Part shown: piece after piece, positions 44,002-51,817 of the stretch
Layout of the letters: each line of letters opens with the position of its first letter
Position numbering within the stretch: the stretch's first letter is position 1
Source of the DNA: Tissierella creatinini
Lineage (GTDB): Bacteria > Bacillota > Clostridia > Tissierellales > Tissierellaceae
Length of the DNA: 64,000 nt
Assembly (NCBI GenBank): GCA_005046945.1
Contig: SUSS01000008.1
Location: 1 to 64,000 of the forward strand
Direction of reading: 5' to 3'
The notes under the pieces: generated by a model
What the model saw: the letters and a program-made list of their open reading frames with translations, nothing else
Database searches by the model: none
What the model was told of the DNA's origin: nothing
Position numbers and translations under genes: made by a program

Positions 44002-45414
44002 CTATGCATCAGCTAGAGCTTCTTCTAGCTCTTCCTTGGACTTATCCGACTTAGTATACCTATTTAGTATCTCAACTAAATCTAGCCCCGTCATATCCTT
44101 GATGGATTGAAATCCATTTCCTGTAATATCAGTTACAGCCTTAGAAAGCTTGGAAGCCCCTTCTCTTCCCCCATTATCTATAATGGTTATCTTATCTACA
44201 GCCTGCATTGGCTTGGAAACCTCTGCCATAATCTCTGGAAGTCTAGCCACTACCAGTTCAACTATAGCCGCCTCCCCATACTTAGCCATAGCCTCAGCCA
44301 ATTTATCCTTTGCCATTGCTTCAGCCAGACCCTTAGCCTTAATGGCCTCAGCCTCTGCAAGACCTCTTGCCTTTATAGCTTCTGCTTCGGCTTGAGCTTC
44401 GATTCTCTTAGCTTCTGCTGATGCCATAGCCTTGATTTTAATAGCTTCAGCCTCTGATTCTGCCAGCTTTATAGCTGCTATCTTATCTGCTTCTGCCTTT
44501 ACCTCTGCTTCATATTTCTTTGCATCGGCTGGTTTCCTTACCTTTGCTACCAAATCCTCTTCTACTACTATGGCATTCTTTTTAGCCAATGCTGCCTGTT
44601 GCTCCGCCACTAAGGACTCATTTTCAATCTCCTTAAGCCTATAGGCTACGTCTGCATTCGCCTTTGCCCTATCCTGCTCAGCCCTATAACTTTCTACTTT
44701 TATAGCCTTATCTCTTTCTGCCTCTGCAATTGCAGTATCCGCCTCAAGCTTAGCCTTCTGACCTACTCTTATAGCGTCAGCAGTTTTAATTTCTGTATCC
44801 CTTTTTCTTTCTGCCGTCGCTATGTCAGCATCCGCTTGAGCAGATGCTATTTGAGGTATGGCCCTGTTTTCCAAATAGCCACCTTGAGTAGCTATCTTCA
44901 AAATTGTATAGGATACAAGCTGCAAACCCATGGACTCCAGTTCAAGCCTAATATCTTGCTCTATCTGGTGCTCAAAGGATGCCCTATCTTCATTTATCTG
45001 CTCTACTGTAAGGGTAGATACTATACCCCTCAACTTACCTTCAAGAATTTGCTCTACCATTTTGCTAATCACGGTAACTGTACTATCTGCACTTCCTCCC
45101 ACACAAAACTGCTCTACAGCTTTCATAATGCTTTCTTCTTCGTTCTTTACCTTGACTATGGCAGTTCCAACTACATCAACGAATATCCCTTGCTTTGAGG
45201 GTGCTTCGCTAACATCTGTAGTCATGGATATGTTCTCTAAGGATATTGTACATGAGGTCTCAAGTATAGGAATTAAAATTCCTCCCTTACCTGTAAGTAC
45301 TCTCTTCTTTAGCCCTGTAATTACCATAGCTTTATCTGCAGGAACCCTTCTCCACATGGCCAGGATAAGTACAATAAGTAAAAGTATTGCTCCTCCAATA
45401 ATTATAAAATCCAA
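44002..45414 (-). CDS. floT: flotillin-like SPFH-domain membrane protein
   Basis: 470 residues. One N-terminal membrane helix (about 3-20), SPFH/PHB domain (about 25-200) and a long Ala/Glu-rich coiled coil (about 205-385) with tandem repeats such as AEAEAIKARGLAEAEAIKAK; C-terminal segment ends with the acidic EELEEALADA. Flotillins build membrane microdomains and affect fluidity and signalling complexes. No NfeD partner gene is adjacent. Own terminator; ATG 45414 with AAGGAGATG. Confidence 0.9.
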   Translation of the reverse strand: MDFIIIGGAILLLIVLILAMWRRVPADKAMVITGLKKRVLTGKGGILIPILETSCTISLENISMTTDVSEAPSKQGIFVDVVGTAIVKVKNEEESIMKAVEQFCVGGSADSTVTVISKMVEQILEGKLRGIVSTLTVEQINEDRASFEHQIEQDIRLELESMGLQLVSYTILKIATQGGYLENRAIPQIASAQADADIATAERKRDTEIKTADAIRVGQKAKLEADTAIAEAERDKAIKVESYRAEQDRAKANADVAYRLKEIENESLVAEQQAALAKKNAIVVEEDLVAKVRKPADAKKYEAEVKAEADKIAAIKLAESEAEAIKIKAMASAEAKRIEAQAEAEAIKARGLAEAEAIKAKGLAEAMAKDKLAEAMAKYGEAAIVELVVARLPEIMAEVSKPMQAVDKITIIDNGGREGASKLSKAVTDITGNGFQSIKDMTGLDLVEILNRYTKSDKSKEELEEALADA

Positions 45415-45512
45415 TACATCATCTCCTTGTTTTTATTTGTGAAATAATTGGCCTCGTTGTATTCATTTACCCAAATTATTAAGAAAAGTAACTATTGAAT
45501 TCTATTCAAAAT

Positions 45513-45550
45513 AAAAAAGAAGATGATTTTCTTCTTCAGATTTCATCTTC
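45513..45550 (-). terminator. probable terminator of the lysine operon
   Basis: GAAGATGA / TCATCTTC stem with a 16-base loop and TTTTTTATTTTG after it on the minus strand, 140 bases past the lysC stop. Confidence 0.6.
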
Positions 45551-45569
45551 TCCTTCACACTTCTTACTT

Positions 45570-45690
45570 TTAAGCATCGATGAAACTGCTTGCAGTTTCT
45601 ACACACTGCTGCAACGAGGTGAGTGATTACAACACCCACCTGTTGTAGAATAAGGAAACCCAGCCGCTTAAAGAAGTGGGGGACATATTC
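45570..45690. repeat. IS605-like / AAACTGCTTGCAGTTT repeat remnant
   Basis: Contains the palindrome AAACTGCTTGCAGTTT (45583-45598) and flanking sequence homologous to 40917-40975, followed by CAACACCCACCTGTTG (inverted repeat) and CCCAGCCGCTTAAAGAAGTGGGGGA, which resembles IS605-group terminal sequences. Sits between lysC and its terminator. Confidence 0.45.
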
Positions 45691-47005
45691 ACCTCGTTAT
45701 AAATTCAGCATAAATTGCCCTTAAGGCATTGGCATAATCCTTTTCATCTACGCCGATGATTACATTCAGCTCGCTTGAGCCCAAGTCCATCATCCTTACG
45801 TTAATATCCGCCTTATATATAGCTGAGAACAGCCTAACTGCAGTTCCCTTTGTATTTATAAGGCTCTTTCCTACTATTGCAATCATTGCAATCCCATGGT
45901 CAATTCTTACCTTATCGGCTTTCACAGCCCTATAAATATCAGTGCTGATATTATCCATCTTATCCACAATAGCTGCAGTACTTACAACAACCGACATGGT
46001 GTCTATACCTGTAGGCAGGTGTTCAAATGGAACGCCATATCTTTCAAGGACTTCAAGAACCCTTCTTCCAAATCCAAGCTCCTGGTTCATCATATCCTTT
46101 TCAACTGTAATGCTGGAGAAGCCTTGCCTTCCGGCAACTCCTGTAACCATTCTGCCACCCTCAGCCTTTTCCGTAGATGGGACTATAAAAGTGCCCTTAT
46201 CTTGAGGTGCGTTGGTGTTCTTGATATTAATAGGAATTCCCGATTCACTTACCGGGAATATGGCATCCTCATGCATTACAGTGGCTCCCATATAGGAAAG
46301 CTCTCTTAGTTCCTTATAGGAGATAATATCTATTACCTTAGGGTTTTCTACTATTCTAGGGTCAGCCATTAGCATACCCGATACATCAGTCCAGTTTTCA
46401 TAAAGACTTGCTCCAATTGCACGGGCAACTATGGATCCTGTAATATCGGAACCACCTCTTGAAAAGGTCTTTATGGTTCCATTTGGCATAGACCCATAAA
46501 ATCCAGGGATTACAGCATACTCATGATTCTCAAGAACACTAGCTAATACCTTGTTTGTAGTATGAGCATCAAAATTGCCATCCTCGTGAAAGAATATCAC
46601 CTTTTCTGCATCTATAAAATCATATCCCAAATACTCAGCCAATATCATGGAGTTTAAATACTCTCCACGACTGGATATATAGTCACTACCTGCATGAAAA
46701 ATTGCAATCTTTATTTTTTCAAACTCCTCTTTGAGAGAGAAATCCAATTCTAAATCAGATATTATCTTATTGTATCTGTCCTCTATTTTTTTAAATTCAT
46801 CATCTATATTTTCATTGTTCTTTGCTAAATTGAAGCACTTATAAAGCATGTCCGTAACCTTAACATCATCGGAAAATCTCTTTCCGGGTGCAGAAGCAAC
46901 CACATATCTTCTTTCAGGTTCACTTTTAATTATCTGGGCAACCTTCCTAAACTGACTTGCATCAGCAAGGGAGCTGCCACCAAATTTTAAAACCTTAACT
47001 TCCAT
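45689..47005 (-). CDS. lysC: aspartate kinase
   Basis: 438 residues. KFGGSSLAD (7-15), the Ser/Arg region FHAGSDYISSRGEYLNSMILAEYL, FSRGGSDITGS, DPRIV and two C-terminal ACT domains (about 300-435; SSITVEKDMMNQELGFGRRVLEVL and MDLGSSELNVIIGV) show a single-function aspartokinase with allosteric regulation. First step towards lysine and threonine; position as last gene of the dapA-dapB-ddh-lysC operon behind a lysine riboswitch indicates the lysine-specific isoenzyme. The two-residue LADAS form and length are usual for Clostridia. Confidence 0.93.
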   Translation of the reverse strand: MEVKVLKFGGSSLADASQFRKVAQIIKSEPERRYVVASAPGKRFSDDVKVTDMLYKCFNLAKNNENIDDEFKKIEDRYNKIISDLELDFSLKEEFEKIKIAIFHAGSDYISSRGEYLNSMILAEYLGYDFIDAEKVIFFHEDGNFDAHTTNKVLASVLENHEYAVIPGFYGSMPNGTIKTFSRGGSDITGSIVARAIGASLYENWTDVSGMLMADPRIVENPKVIDIISYKELRELSYMGATVMHEDAIFPVSESGIPINIKNTNAPQDKGTFIVPSTEKAEGGRMVTGVAGRQGFSSITVEKDMMNQELGFGRRVLEVLERYGVPFEHLPTGIDTMSVVVSTAAIVDKMDNISTDIYRAVKADKVRIDHGIAMIAIVGKSLINTKGTAVRLFSAIYKADINVRMMDLGSSELNVIIGVDEKDYANALRAIYAEFITR

Positions 47006-47040
47006 TTACTTATGATCCCCTTTATCTTAGGTTTATTCAC

Positions 47041-47073
47041 AATAACCAAAGGGGACGGTTCCCTTTGGTTATT
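47041..47073. repeat. palindrome between ddh and lysC
   Basis: AATAACCAAAGGG / CCCTTTGGTTATT, 13-bp perfect arms around GACGGTT. No T tract on either side, so probably an intercistronic RNA stem or REP-type repeat. Confidence 0.5.
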
Positions 47074-47074
47074 T

Positions 47075-48055
47075 CTACAGCATATGCGCTCTTAATTCTT
47101 CAGGAGAAAACGCTGAAAGGTCGACCGGCGCCACATCGAATACAGTCTTGCAGCCTGTTATGCCTCTGTTTTTCATCCTATAGGCAGCTCTGGCATAGGC
47201 CACAAGCACGCTTGAAGTAAATTCAGGATTGGAATCCAGTTTTAACACATACTCAATTACATGGTTATTTTCCTCATTCCATCCTGTTTTACCTGTTCTT
47301 ATAACATTTCCTCCATGTGGAATTCCTGCATGCTCTTTGTGTAGCTCTTCTTGGGATATAAAGCGAACTGTAGTATCATAATCCGCAAAATAGGCGGGCA
47401 TATTTACTATTTCACTTTCAATTCTTTTAAGGTCCGCTCCTTCTTCAGCTACTACAAAGCATTCTCTCTTATGCTTTTCTCCGGATGCCAGAGTTGGATT
47501 TTGGCCATTTCTTACTGATTCCAATGCCACTTCTATAGGTATGGTATACTGCTTAGCATCCTTAACTCCTTGAATTCTTCTTATGGCATTTGAATGACCT
47601 TGGCTAACTCCCTTGCCCCAAAATGTATAATCATTACCCTTTGGAAGAATAGCATTTGCAAGTACTCTGTTTAAGGAAAACATGCCAGGATCCCAGCCTA
47701 CTGAAATAAGGGCAAGGTTACCTCCTTCCCTTGCTACTTTATCTACATTTTCAAAATGCTGAGGGATAGCCGAATGGTTATCAAAACTGTCTATTACATT
47801 GAAAGTCTTTGCCAATTCCGGAGTCATTTGGGGCAAATCAGTGGCACTTCCTCCGCATATTATCATTACATCTATCTGATCCTTCATATTTACTGCTTCA
47901 GAAATGCTATATACCTTTACTCCTTGGGTCAATAATGTCACATCACCGGGATTTCTTCTTGTGAAAACTCCTACAAGCTCCATATCCGGATTTTGTTTAA
48001 TGGCGCATTCCACGCCTCTTCCTAAGTTGCCATATCCAGCTATTCCTATTCTCAT
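47075..48055 (-). CDS. ddh: meso-diaminopimelate dehydrogenase
   Basis: 326 residues from ATG 48055 (AAAGGATG SD); ATG 48064 overlaps the SD. N-terminal Rossmann loop GIAGYGNLGRGVE (about 4-16), FTRRNP (NADPH 2'-phosphate site), SVGWDPGMFSLNR, WGKGVSQGHSNAIRR and HGGNVIRTG identify Ddh. One-step conversion of tetrahydrodipicolinate to meso-DAP with ammonia and NADPH, so this organism can bypass the acylated branch. Located between dapB and lysC. Confidence 0.95.
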   Translation of the reverse strand: MRIGIAGYGNLGRGVECAIKQNPDMELVGVFTRRNPGDVTLLTQGVKVYSISEAVNMKDQIDVMIICGGSATDLPQMTPELAKTFNVIDSFDNHSAIPQHFENVDKVAREGGNLALISVGWDPGMFSLNRVLANAILPKGNDYTFWGKGVSQGHSNAIRRIQGVKDAKQYTIPIEVALESVRNGQNPTLASGEKHKRECFVVAEEGADLKRIESEIVNMPAYFADYDTTVRFISQEELHKEHAGIPHGGNVIRTGKTGWNEENNHVIEYVLKLDSNPEFTSSVLVAYARAAYRMKNRGITGCKTVFDVAPVDLSAFSPEELRAHML

Positions 48056-48069
48056 AATATACATCCTTT

Positions 48070-48777
48070 CTATCCTAACATATCCTTCATCGTATACATG
48101 CCTGCATCCTGCTTAATTAAGAACTCTGCTGCAGCGACAGCTCCTTCAGCAAAGAGAGCCCTGCTATGTGCTTCATGCCTTAAGGTAATAGTTTGACTAT
48201 CAGTTCCTACGATTATCTCATGGTCTCCTACTATATTGCCCATTCTTATTGCATGAATTCCAATTTCGTTTTTTTCTCTCTTCTTATGGCCCCTACGTCC
48301 TAAATTATATACAAGGTCATTTCTTACATCTTTAATTTCATCTGCCAATAAAAGGGCAGTACCACTTGGTGCATCTAGTTTCCTATTGTGATGTCTCTCA
48401 ACGATTTCAATTTCAGCATCAGGCATCATAGTTACAGTTTTCCTTGCTAACTCTATTAATAGGGCAATCCCTAAGGACATATTAGCTGCCATAAAAACCG
48501 GAATTTGAGTAGCTGCATCTGCAATAATCTGCAACTCCTCTACATTATGACCCGTAGTTGCAACTACAAGAGGCAGTTTTTTATTTACTGCATAGGCTAC
48601 TAGATTTCCTGTTGATTCATGATTTGAAAAATCAATTATACAGTCAGCCTCACTCTCGAATTCATTGATATTCCTTCCAACCCCTCCAGCTAATGTGGAG
48701 TTTCTATATCCATTTTCAATAATCTTGATAAGTTCCTGTCCCATCCTTCCGGCACTTCCATGGACTAAAATCCTCAT
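48070..48777 (-). CDS. dapB: 4-hydroxy-tetrahydrodipicolinate reductase
   Basis: 235 residues from ATG 48777. VHGSAGRMGQEL (about 3-14), ATTGHN, ANMSLGIALL, EIVERHHNRKLDAPSGTALLLA (catalytic HH and K) are present. Reduces HTPA to tetrahydrodipicolinate. Lies between dapA (28-base gap) and ddh (14-base gap). Confidence 0.95.
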   Translation of the reverse strand: MRILVHGSAGRMGQELIKIIENGYRNSTLAGGVGRNINEFESEADCIIDFSNHESTGNLVAYAVNKKLPLVVATTGHNVEELQIIADAATQIPVFMAANMSLGIALLIELARKTVTMMPDAEIEIVERHHNRKLDAPSGTALLLADEIKDVRNDLVYNLGRRGHKKREKNEIGIHAIRMGNIVGDHEIIVGTDSQTITLRHEAHSRALFAEGAVAAAEFLIKQDAGMYTMKDMLG

Positions 48778-48805
48778 ACTCACACCCCTATACTTTTTTT
48801 ATCAA

Positions 48806-49696
48806 CTACCCTAGTTTAATACCCAATTCTTTCATAAGTCCTAACATCTTTTCTCTATTTTGACTCTCCATTCTGGTAAGCGGAAGTCTTAAATAGTTCT
48901 CACCATATCCCATAGCAGCTACTGCAGCCTTTACAGGTATTGGATTTACTTCACAGAATAGTGAATTTATAAATGGAATTAAGTCTAATTGAAGCTTTGC
49001 ACTTCCTGCTACATCACCTTTAAACCATCTATCGCATATTTCCACTGTTTCTTTAGGCATTACATTTGAAAGTACGGAGATTACACCAATCCCACCAAGA
49101 GCTAATAATGGAACTATCTGATCGTCATTTCCTGAATATATGTCCAATTTATCTCCGCAAAGATGTGCTATTTCAGCTATTTGTGATATATTTCCACTTG
49201 CTTCTTTAATGGCTACAATATTTGGATGTTCAGCTAGAGCCTGACAAGTCTTAGGAGCAATATTTACTCCTGTTCTCGATGGAACATTATATAGTATAAT
49301 CGGCTTTGTACTTCTATCCGCAATCATTGTAAAGGTTTCAATAAGTCCGTTTTGAGTTGCTTTATTGTAATAAGGCGTTACAACCAGCATTGCATCAGCA
49401 CCGATTTCGCAAGCATATTCAGTTAAATCTATGGCATATGCAGTGTCATTACTTCCAGTACCTGCTATTACCGGAACTCTTCCATTTACCTTTTCAACTG
49501 CATACTTCATTACAGCTCTGTGCTCTTCATCTGTTAAAGTAGAACTCTCTCCTGTGGTTCCGCAAGTCACTATAGCATTAATTCCTTGTTCTATTTGCCA
49601 CTCGATTAGTCTTCCATAGCTTTCATAGTCAACTCCATTTTCATTCATAGGTGTTACAATAGCCGTAGCTGCTCCGGTAAATACTCTCTTCTTCAT
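48806..49696 (-). CDS. dapA: 4-hydroxy-tetrahydrodipicolinate synthase
   Basis: 296 residues. TCGTTGESSTL (about 44-54), catalytic Tyr in YYNKATQ, YNVPSRTGVN and Schiff-base Lys in AIKEASGN (about 164) are present. Condenses pyruvate with aspartate semialdehyde, the committed lysine step. First gene after the lysine riboswitch. ATG 49696, SD AAAGGAGAG. Confidence 0.96.
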   Translation of the reverse strand: MKKRVFTGAATAIVTPMNENGVDYESYGRLIEWQIEQGINAIVTCGTTGESSTLTDEEHRAVMKYAVEKVNGRVPVIAGTGSNDTAYAIDLTEYACEIGADAMLVVTPYYNKATQNGLIETFTMIADRSTKPIILYNVPSRTGVNIAPKTCQALAEHPNIVAIKEASGNISQIAEIAHLCGDKLDIYSGNDDQIVPLLALGGIGVISVLSNVMPKETVEICDRWFKGDVAGSAKLQLDLIPFINSLFCEVNPIPVKAAVAAMGYGENYLRLPLTRMESQNREKMLGLMKELGIKLG

Positions 49697-49765
49697 ATTA
49701 ATCTCTCCTTTATTTTTAATATGCGGTAGAGCGGTTGCTTGTATGGGTCCTTTTGGTTAGGTCAT

Positions 49766-49793
49766 AAAAAAAGATAGGCTGAGCCTATCTTTT
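49766..49793 (-). terminator. lysine-riboswitch terminator
   Basis: Minus-strand AAAAGATAGGC/GCCTATCTTTTTTT stem and U-run 55 bases after the aptamer and before dapA. Confidence 0.8.
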
Positions 49794-49845
49794 AAGTTTA
49801 CATAAATTAAATACAAGTAAAAGTATACATTTTATGTATTTTAAA

Positions 49846-50008
49846 GGATAGCTCTCTGCATTTTAATGCAACAACAAAACAAATCTTATTTCATTCTGCC
49901 AGATCAGTCTTTCGCCTCAACTGTCTTCGGCACTTATACCTTTCGTATCCCACACTGCCCTTGCGAAGGTCTTCCATAGGATAATACTCTTTATAAAGTG
50001 CGCCTCTA
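49846..50008 (-). ncRNA. lysine riboswitch (L-box)
   Basis: The RNA begins AGAGGCGCACUUUAUAAAGAGUA, contains CUAUGGAAG...GCAGUGUGGGAUACGAAAGG, GUGCCGAAG, GAGGCGAAAGACUGAUCUGGC and ends GCAGAGAGCUAUCC, the ordered conserved blocks of the L-box. Lysine binding should favour the terminator at 49766-49793 and turn off dapA-dapB-ddh-lysC. Confidence 0.92.
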
Positions 50009-50031
50009 CCATAACTATTTAATTGCATACA

Positions 50032-50060
50032 ATCATATTACAGATAGATAAATAAGTCAA
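50032..50060 (-). promoter_or_regulatory. lysine operon promoter
   Basis: -35 TTGACT (50055-50060), 17 bp, -10 TATGAT (50032-50037) on the minus strand; start about 20 bases before the aptamer. Confidence 0.7.
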
Positions 50061-50104
50061 CCTCAAATTTCAGTTTTTTTCAAATATTGTAGCAAATAAG
50101 TTTC

Positions 50105-50713
50105 CTATTCCATTAAATCTGTATCAAGAATTACATAATTTGCCCTATGAATATATAGACTTTTTCCGTCGATATTTAGCCTTGTCATCTTAGGCAGGTC
50201 TTCGGGAACTGTCACATATACGTTTTCTCCTTGATAAACACCCAAAGGGATTCCCATTTGGCTGGAAATTATTATGGTCTTTTCCTTTCCGATTTGGTTC
50301 TTAAGGTCATTAATAAGCCTATCCAAAGGTACAAAGCCTCCTCCCCCACTTACGTCGATATTACTAGGAGCGTTGTAATCCTCTACCATATCAAGGCCTT
50401 GCTCTGCAAAGATTACTGTGTTTCCCACTTGGATCATCTCTCGTCCATTGACAGTTATTTCAAGGACGCTGGATTCAAAACCAGGTGATTCAGGGTCTAC
50501 ATTGGCATCATTCTCAAATAATCCAACGGTAATCTTACTCCCGTTTAACTCCAAAGTTTTATTGGCATAATGGTCATATACACTTATCTCAAACTTATTT
50601 CCAATTAAGTCTCCTCTTAGGACAGAAATCCTATCTAGGATAGCCGAGCAACCGGATAGAGTCAATGTTAAAATCATCAAAAACGCAATTATAACTTTCT
50701 TATTATTTTTCAT
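50105..50713 (-). CDS. DUF5052 family lipoprotein
   Basis: 202 residues. Lipobox LTLSGC (Cys about 22), then SAILDRISVLRGDLIGNKFEISVYDHYANKTL, the start of DUF5052, a family of Firmicute lipoproteins of unknown function. A central Gly tract (DVSGGGGFVP) and an IIISSQMGIPLGVYQGENVYVTVPEDLP segment suggest a beta-rich domain. Single gene, SD GGAGGGA before ATG 50713. Membrane-anchored outside the cell. Confidence 0.8.
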   Translation of the reverse strand: MKNNKKVIIAFLMILTLTLSGCSAILDRISVLRGDLIGNKFEISVYDHYANKTLELNGSKITVGLFENDANVDPESPGFESSVLEITVNGREMIQVGNTVIFAEQGLDMVEDYNAPSNIDVSGGGGFVPLDRLINDLKNQIGKEKTIIISSQMGIPLGVYQGENVYVTVPEDLPKMTRLNIDGKSLYIHRANYVILDTDLME

Positions 50714-50928
50714 TCTCTTTCCCTCCTAATAAATAATTTCAGGCTGATACTCTTGTAAATAGTCTATTCCAAGTTCTTATATTTGTCCACAAAAACTATT
50801 ACCCTACTAAGAAAGTAATTATGCCTTTATGAAAATTTTAAAAACTTAAATATAGTATAAGAAATAGTGTATAATAGTTTTAGATGTGAATTTATGGCAC
50901 TTAAGATACCTTTTAGGAGGGATTGTAT

Positions 50929-51774
50929 TTGAATGAAAAGATTAAGAAGTTTTTAATAATTAATATTGGGTTAGTGATTTCAGCTTGTGGTCTTTATTAC
51001 TTTCTTATACCCTCAAGCCTTGCTGTTGGAGGAGCCACAGGCTTAGCCCTTGTAATCAGCACCTTAATTCCATCCATAAACTACAGCCTAATCCTCATAA
51101 TTATTAATATTATTTTGTTTATTGCTGCTTTCATAGTTTTAGGCAAGGAATTTGGCGGCTATACCCTTTATGCCAGCCTTATGCTGTCCGGAATATTTGC
51201 CTTATTAGAGATAATTACCCCTATGACTAAGCCATTTACAGATGATTTATTTATTAATTTAATCTTTGGAATACTAATAGCCGGTGTTGGAATAGGAATA
51301 GTCTTCAATCAAAATGCCTCTACAGGCGGAACGGACATAGTGGCAAAGATAATAAATAAATTCTTCCATATAGATATGGGCAAGTCCCTTATGATACCTG
51401 ACTTTCTTATTACCTTATTTGCTGGATTTGTCTTTGGTCCTAGACTTGGTATGTATTCTCTGCTGGGGGTAATAATTAACTCCATTGTAATCGACAAGAT
51501 AATTGCAGGATTTAATGTAAAGGTAAATATGATTATAATTTCAAGGGAATTTGATGCCATTAACGACTATATCAACAAGAACCTGGAAAGAGGAACTACA
51601 ATCTACCATGCTACAGGGGGCTATTCAAAAGAAGACAAGAAAATAATTAATACAATAGTTGAAAGAAGTGAGTATATAAAGATCAGGGACTTTATAAGAG
51701 CCATAGATAAGAGGGCCTTTGTGACCATCTCACACATTACCGAGGTTGAAGGCGAAGGCTTTACCTATGATTAG
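50929..51774 (+). CDS. YitT family membrane protein
   Basis: 281 residues from TTG 50929 (GGAGGG six bases upstream; TTG 50923 abuts the SD). Five membrane helices in the YitT region (about 8-195; ASTGGTDIVAKIINK between helices is the family hallmark) and a C-terminal DUF2179 domain (about 205-275, ERGTTIYHATGGYSKEDKK). Uncharacterised transporter-like family, often several per genome. Convergent with the histidine kinase gene, separated by a REP-like palindrome. Confidence 0.9.
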   Translation: MNEKIKKFLIINIGLVISACGLYYFLIPSSLAVGGATGLALVISTLIPSINYSLILIIINIILFIAAFIVLGKEFGGYTLYASLMLSGIFALLEIITPMTKPFTDDLFINLIFGILIAGVGIGIVFNQNASTGGTDIVAKIINKFFHIDMGKSLMIPDFLITLFAGFVFGPRLGMYSLLGVIINSIVIDKIIAGFNVKVNMIIISREFDAINDYINKNLERGTTIYHATGGYSKEDKKIINTIVERSEYIKIRDFIRAIDKRAFVTISHITEVEGEGFTYD

Positions 51775-51775
51775 T

Positions 51776-51804
51776 GGGACAATAGGGACAGGAGTTGCTG
51801 TCCC
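51776..51804. repeat. REP-like palindrome, copy 2 (GGGACAATAGGGACAG type)
   Basis: GGGACAATAGGGACAGG...TGTCCC, same core as 8854-8881, between convergent yitT and kinase genes where it could act as a terminator hairpin. Confidence 0.6.
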
Positions 51805-51817
51805 AGTTGTCTAAATT

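Noticed and set aside
45689..49696. Lysine genes as a diaminopimelate operon using the succinylase or acetylase route
   Set aside because: No dapD, dapC, dapE or dapF-like genes are present; ddh is clear, so the dehydrogenase route is the supported reading.
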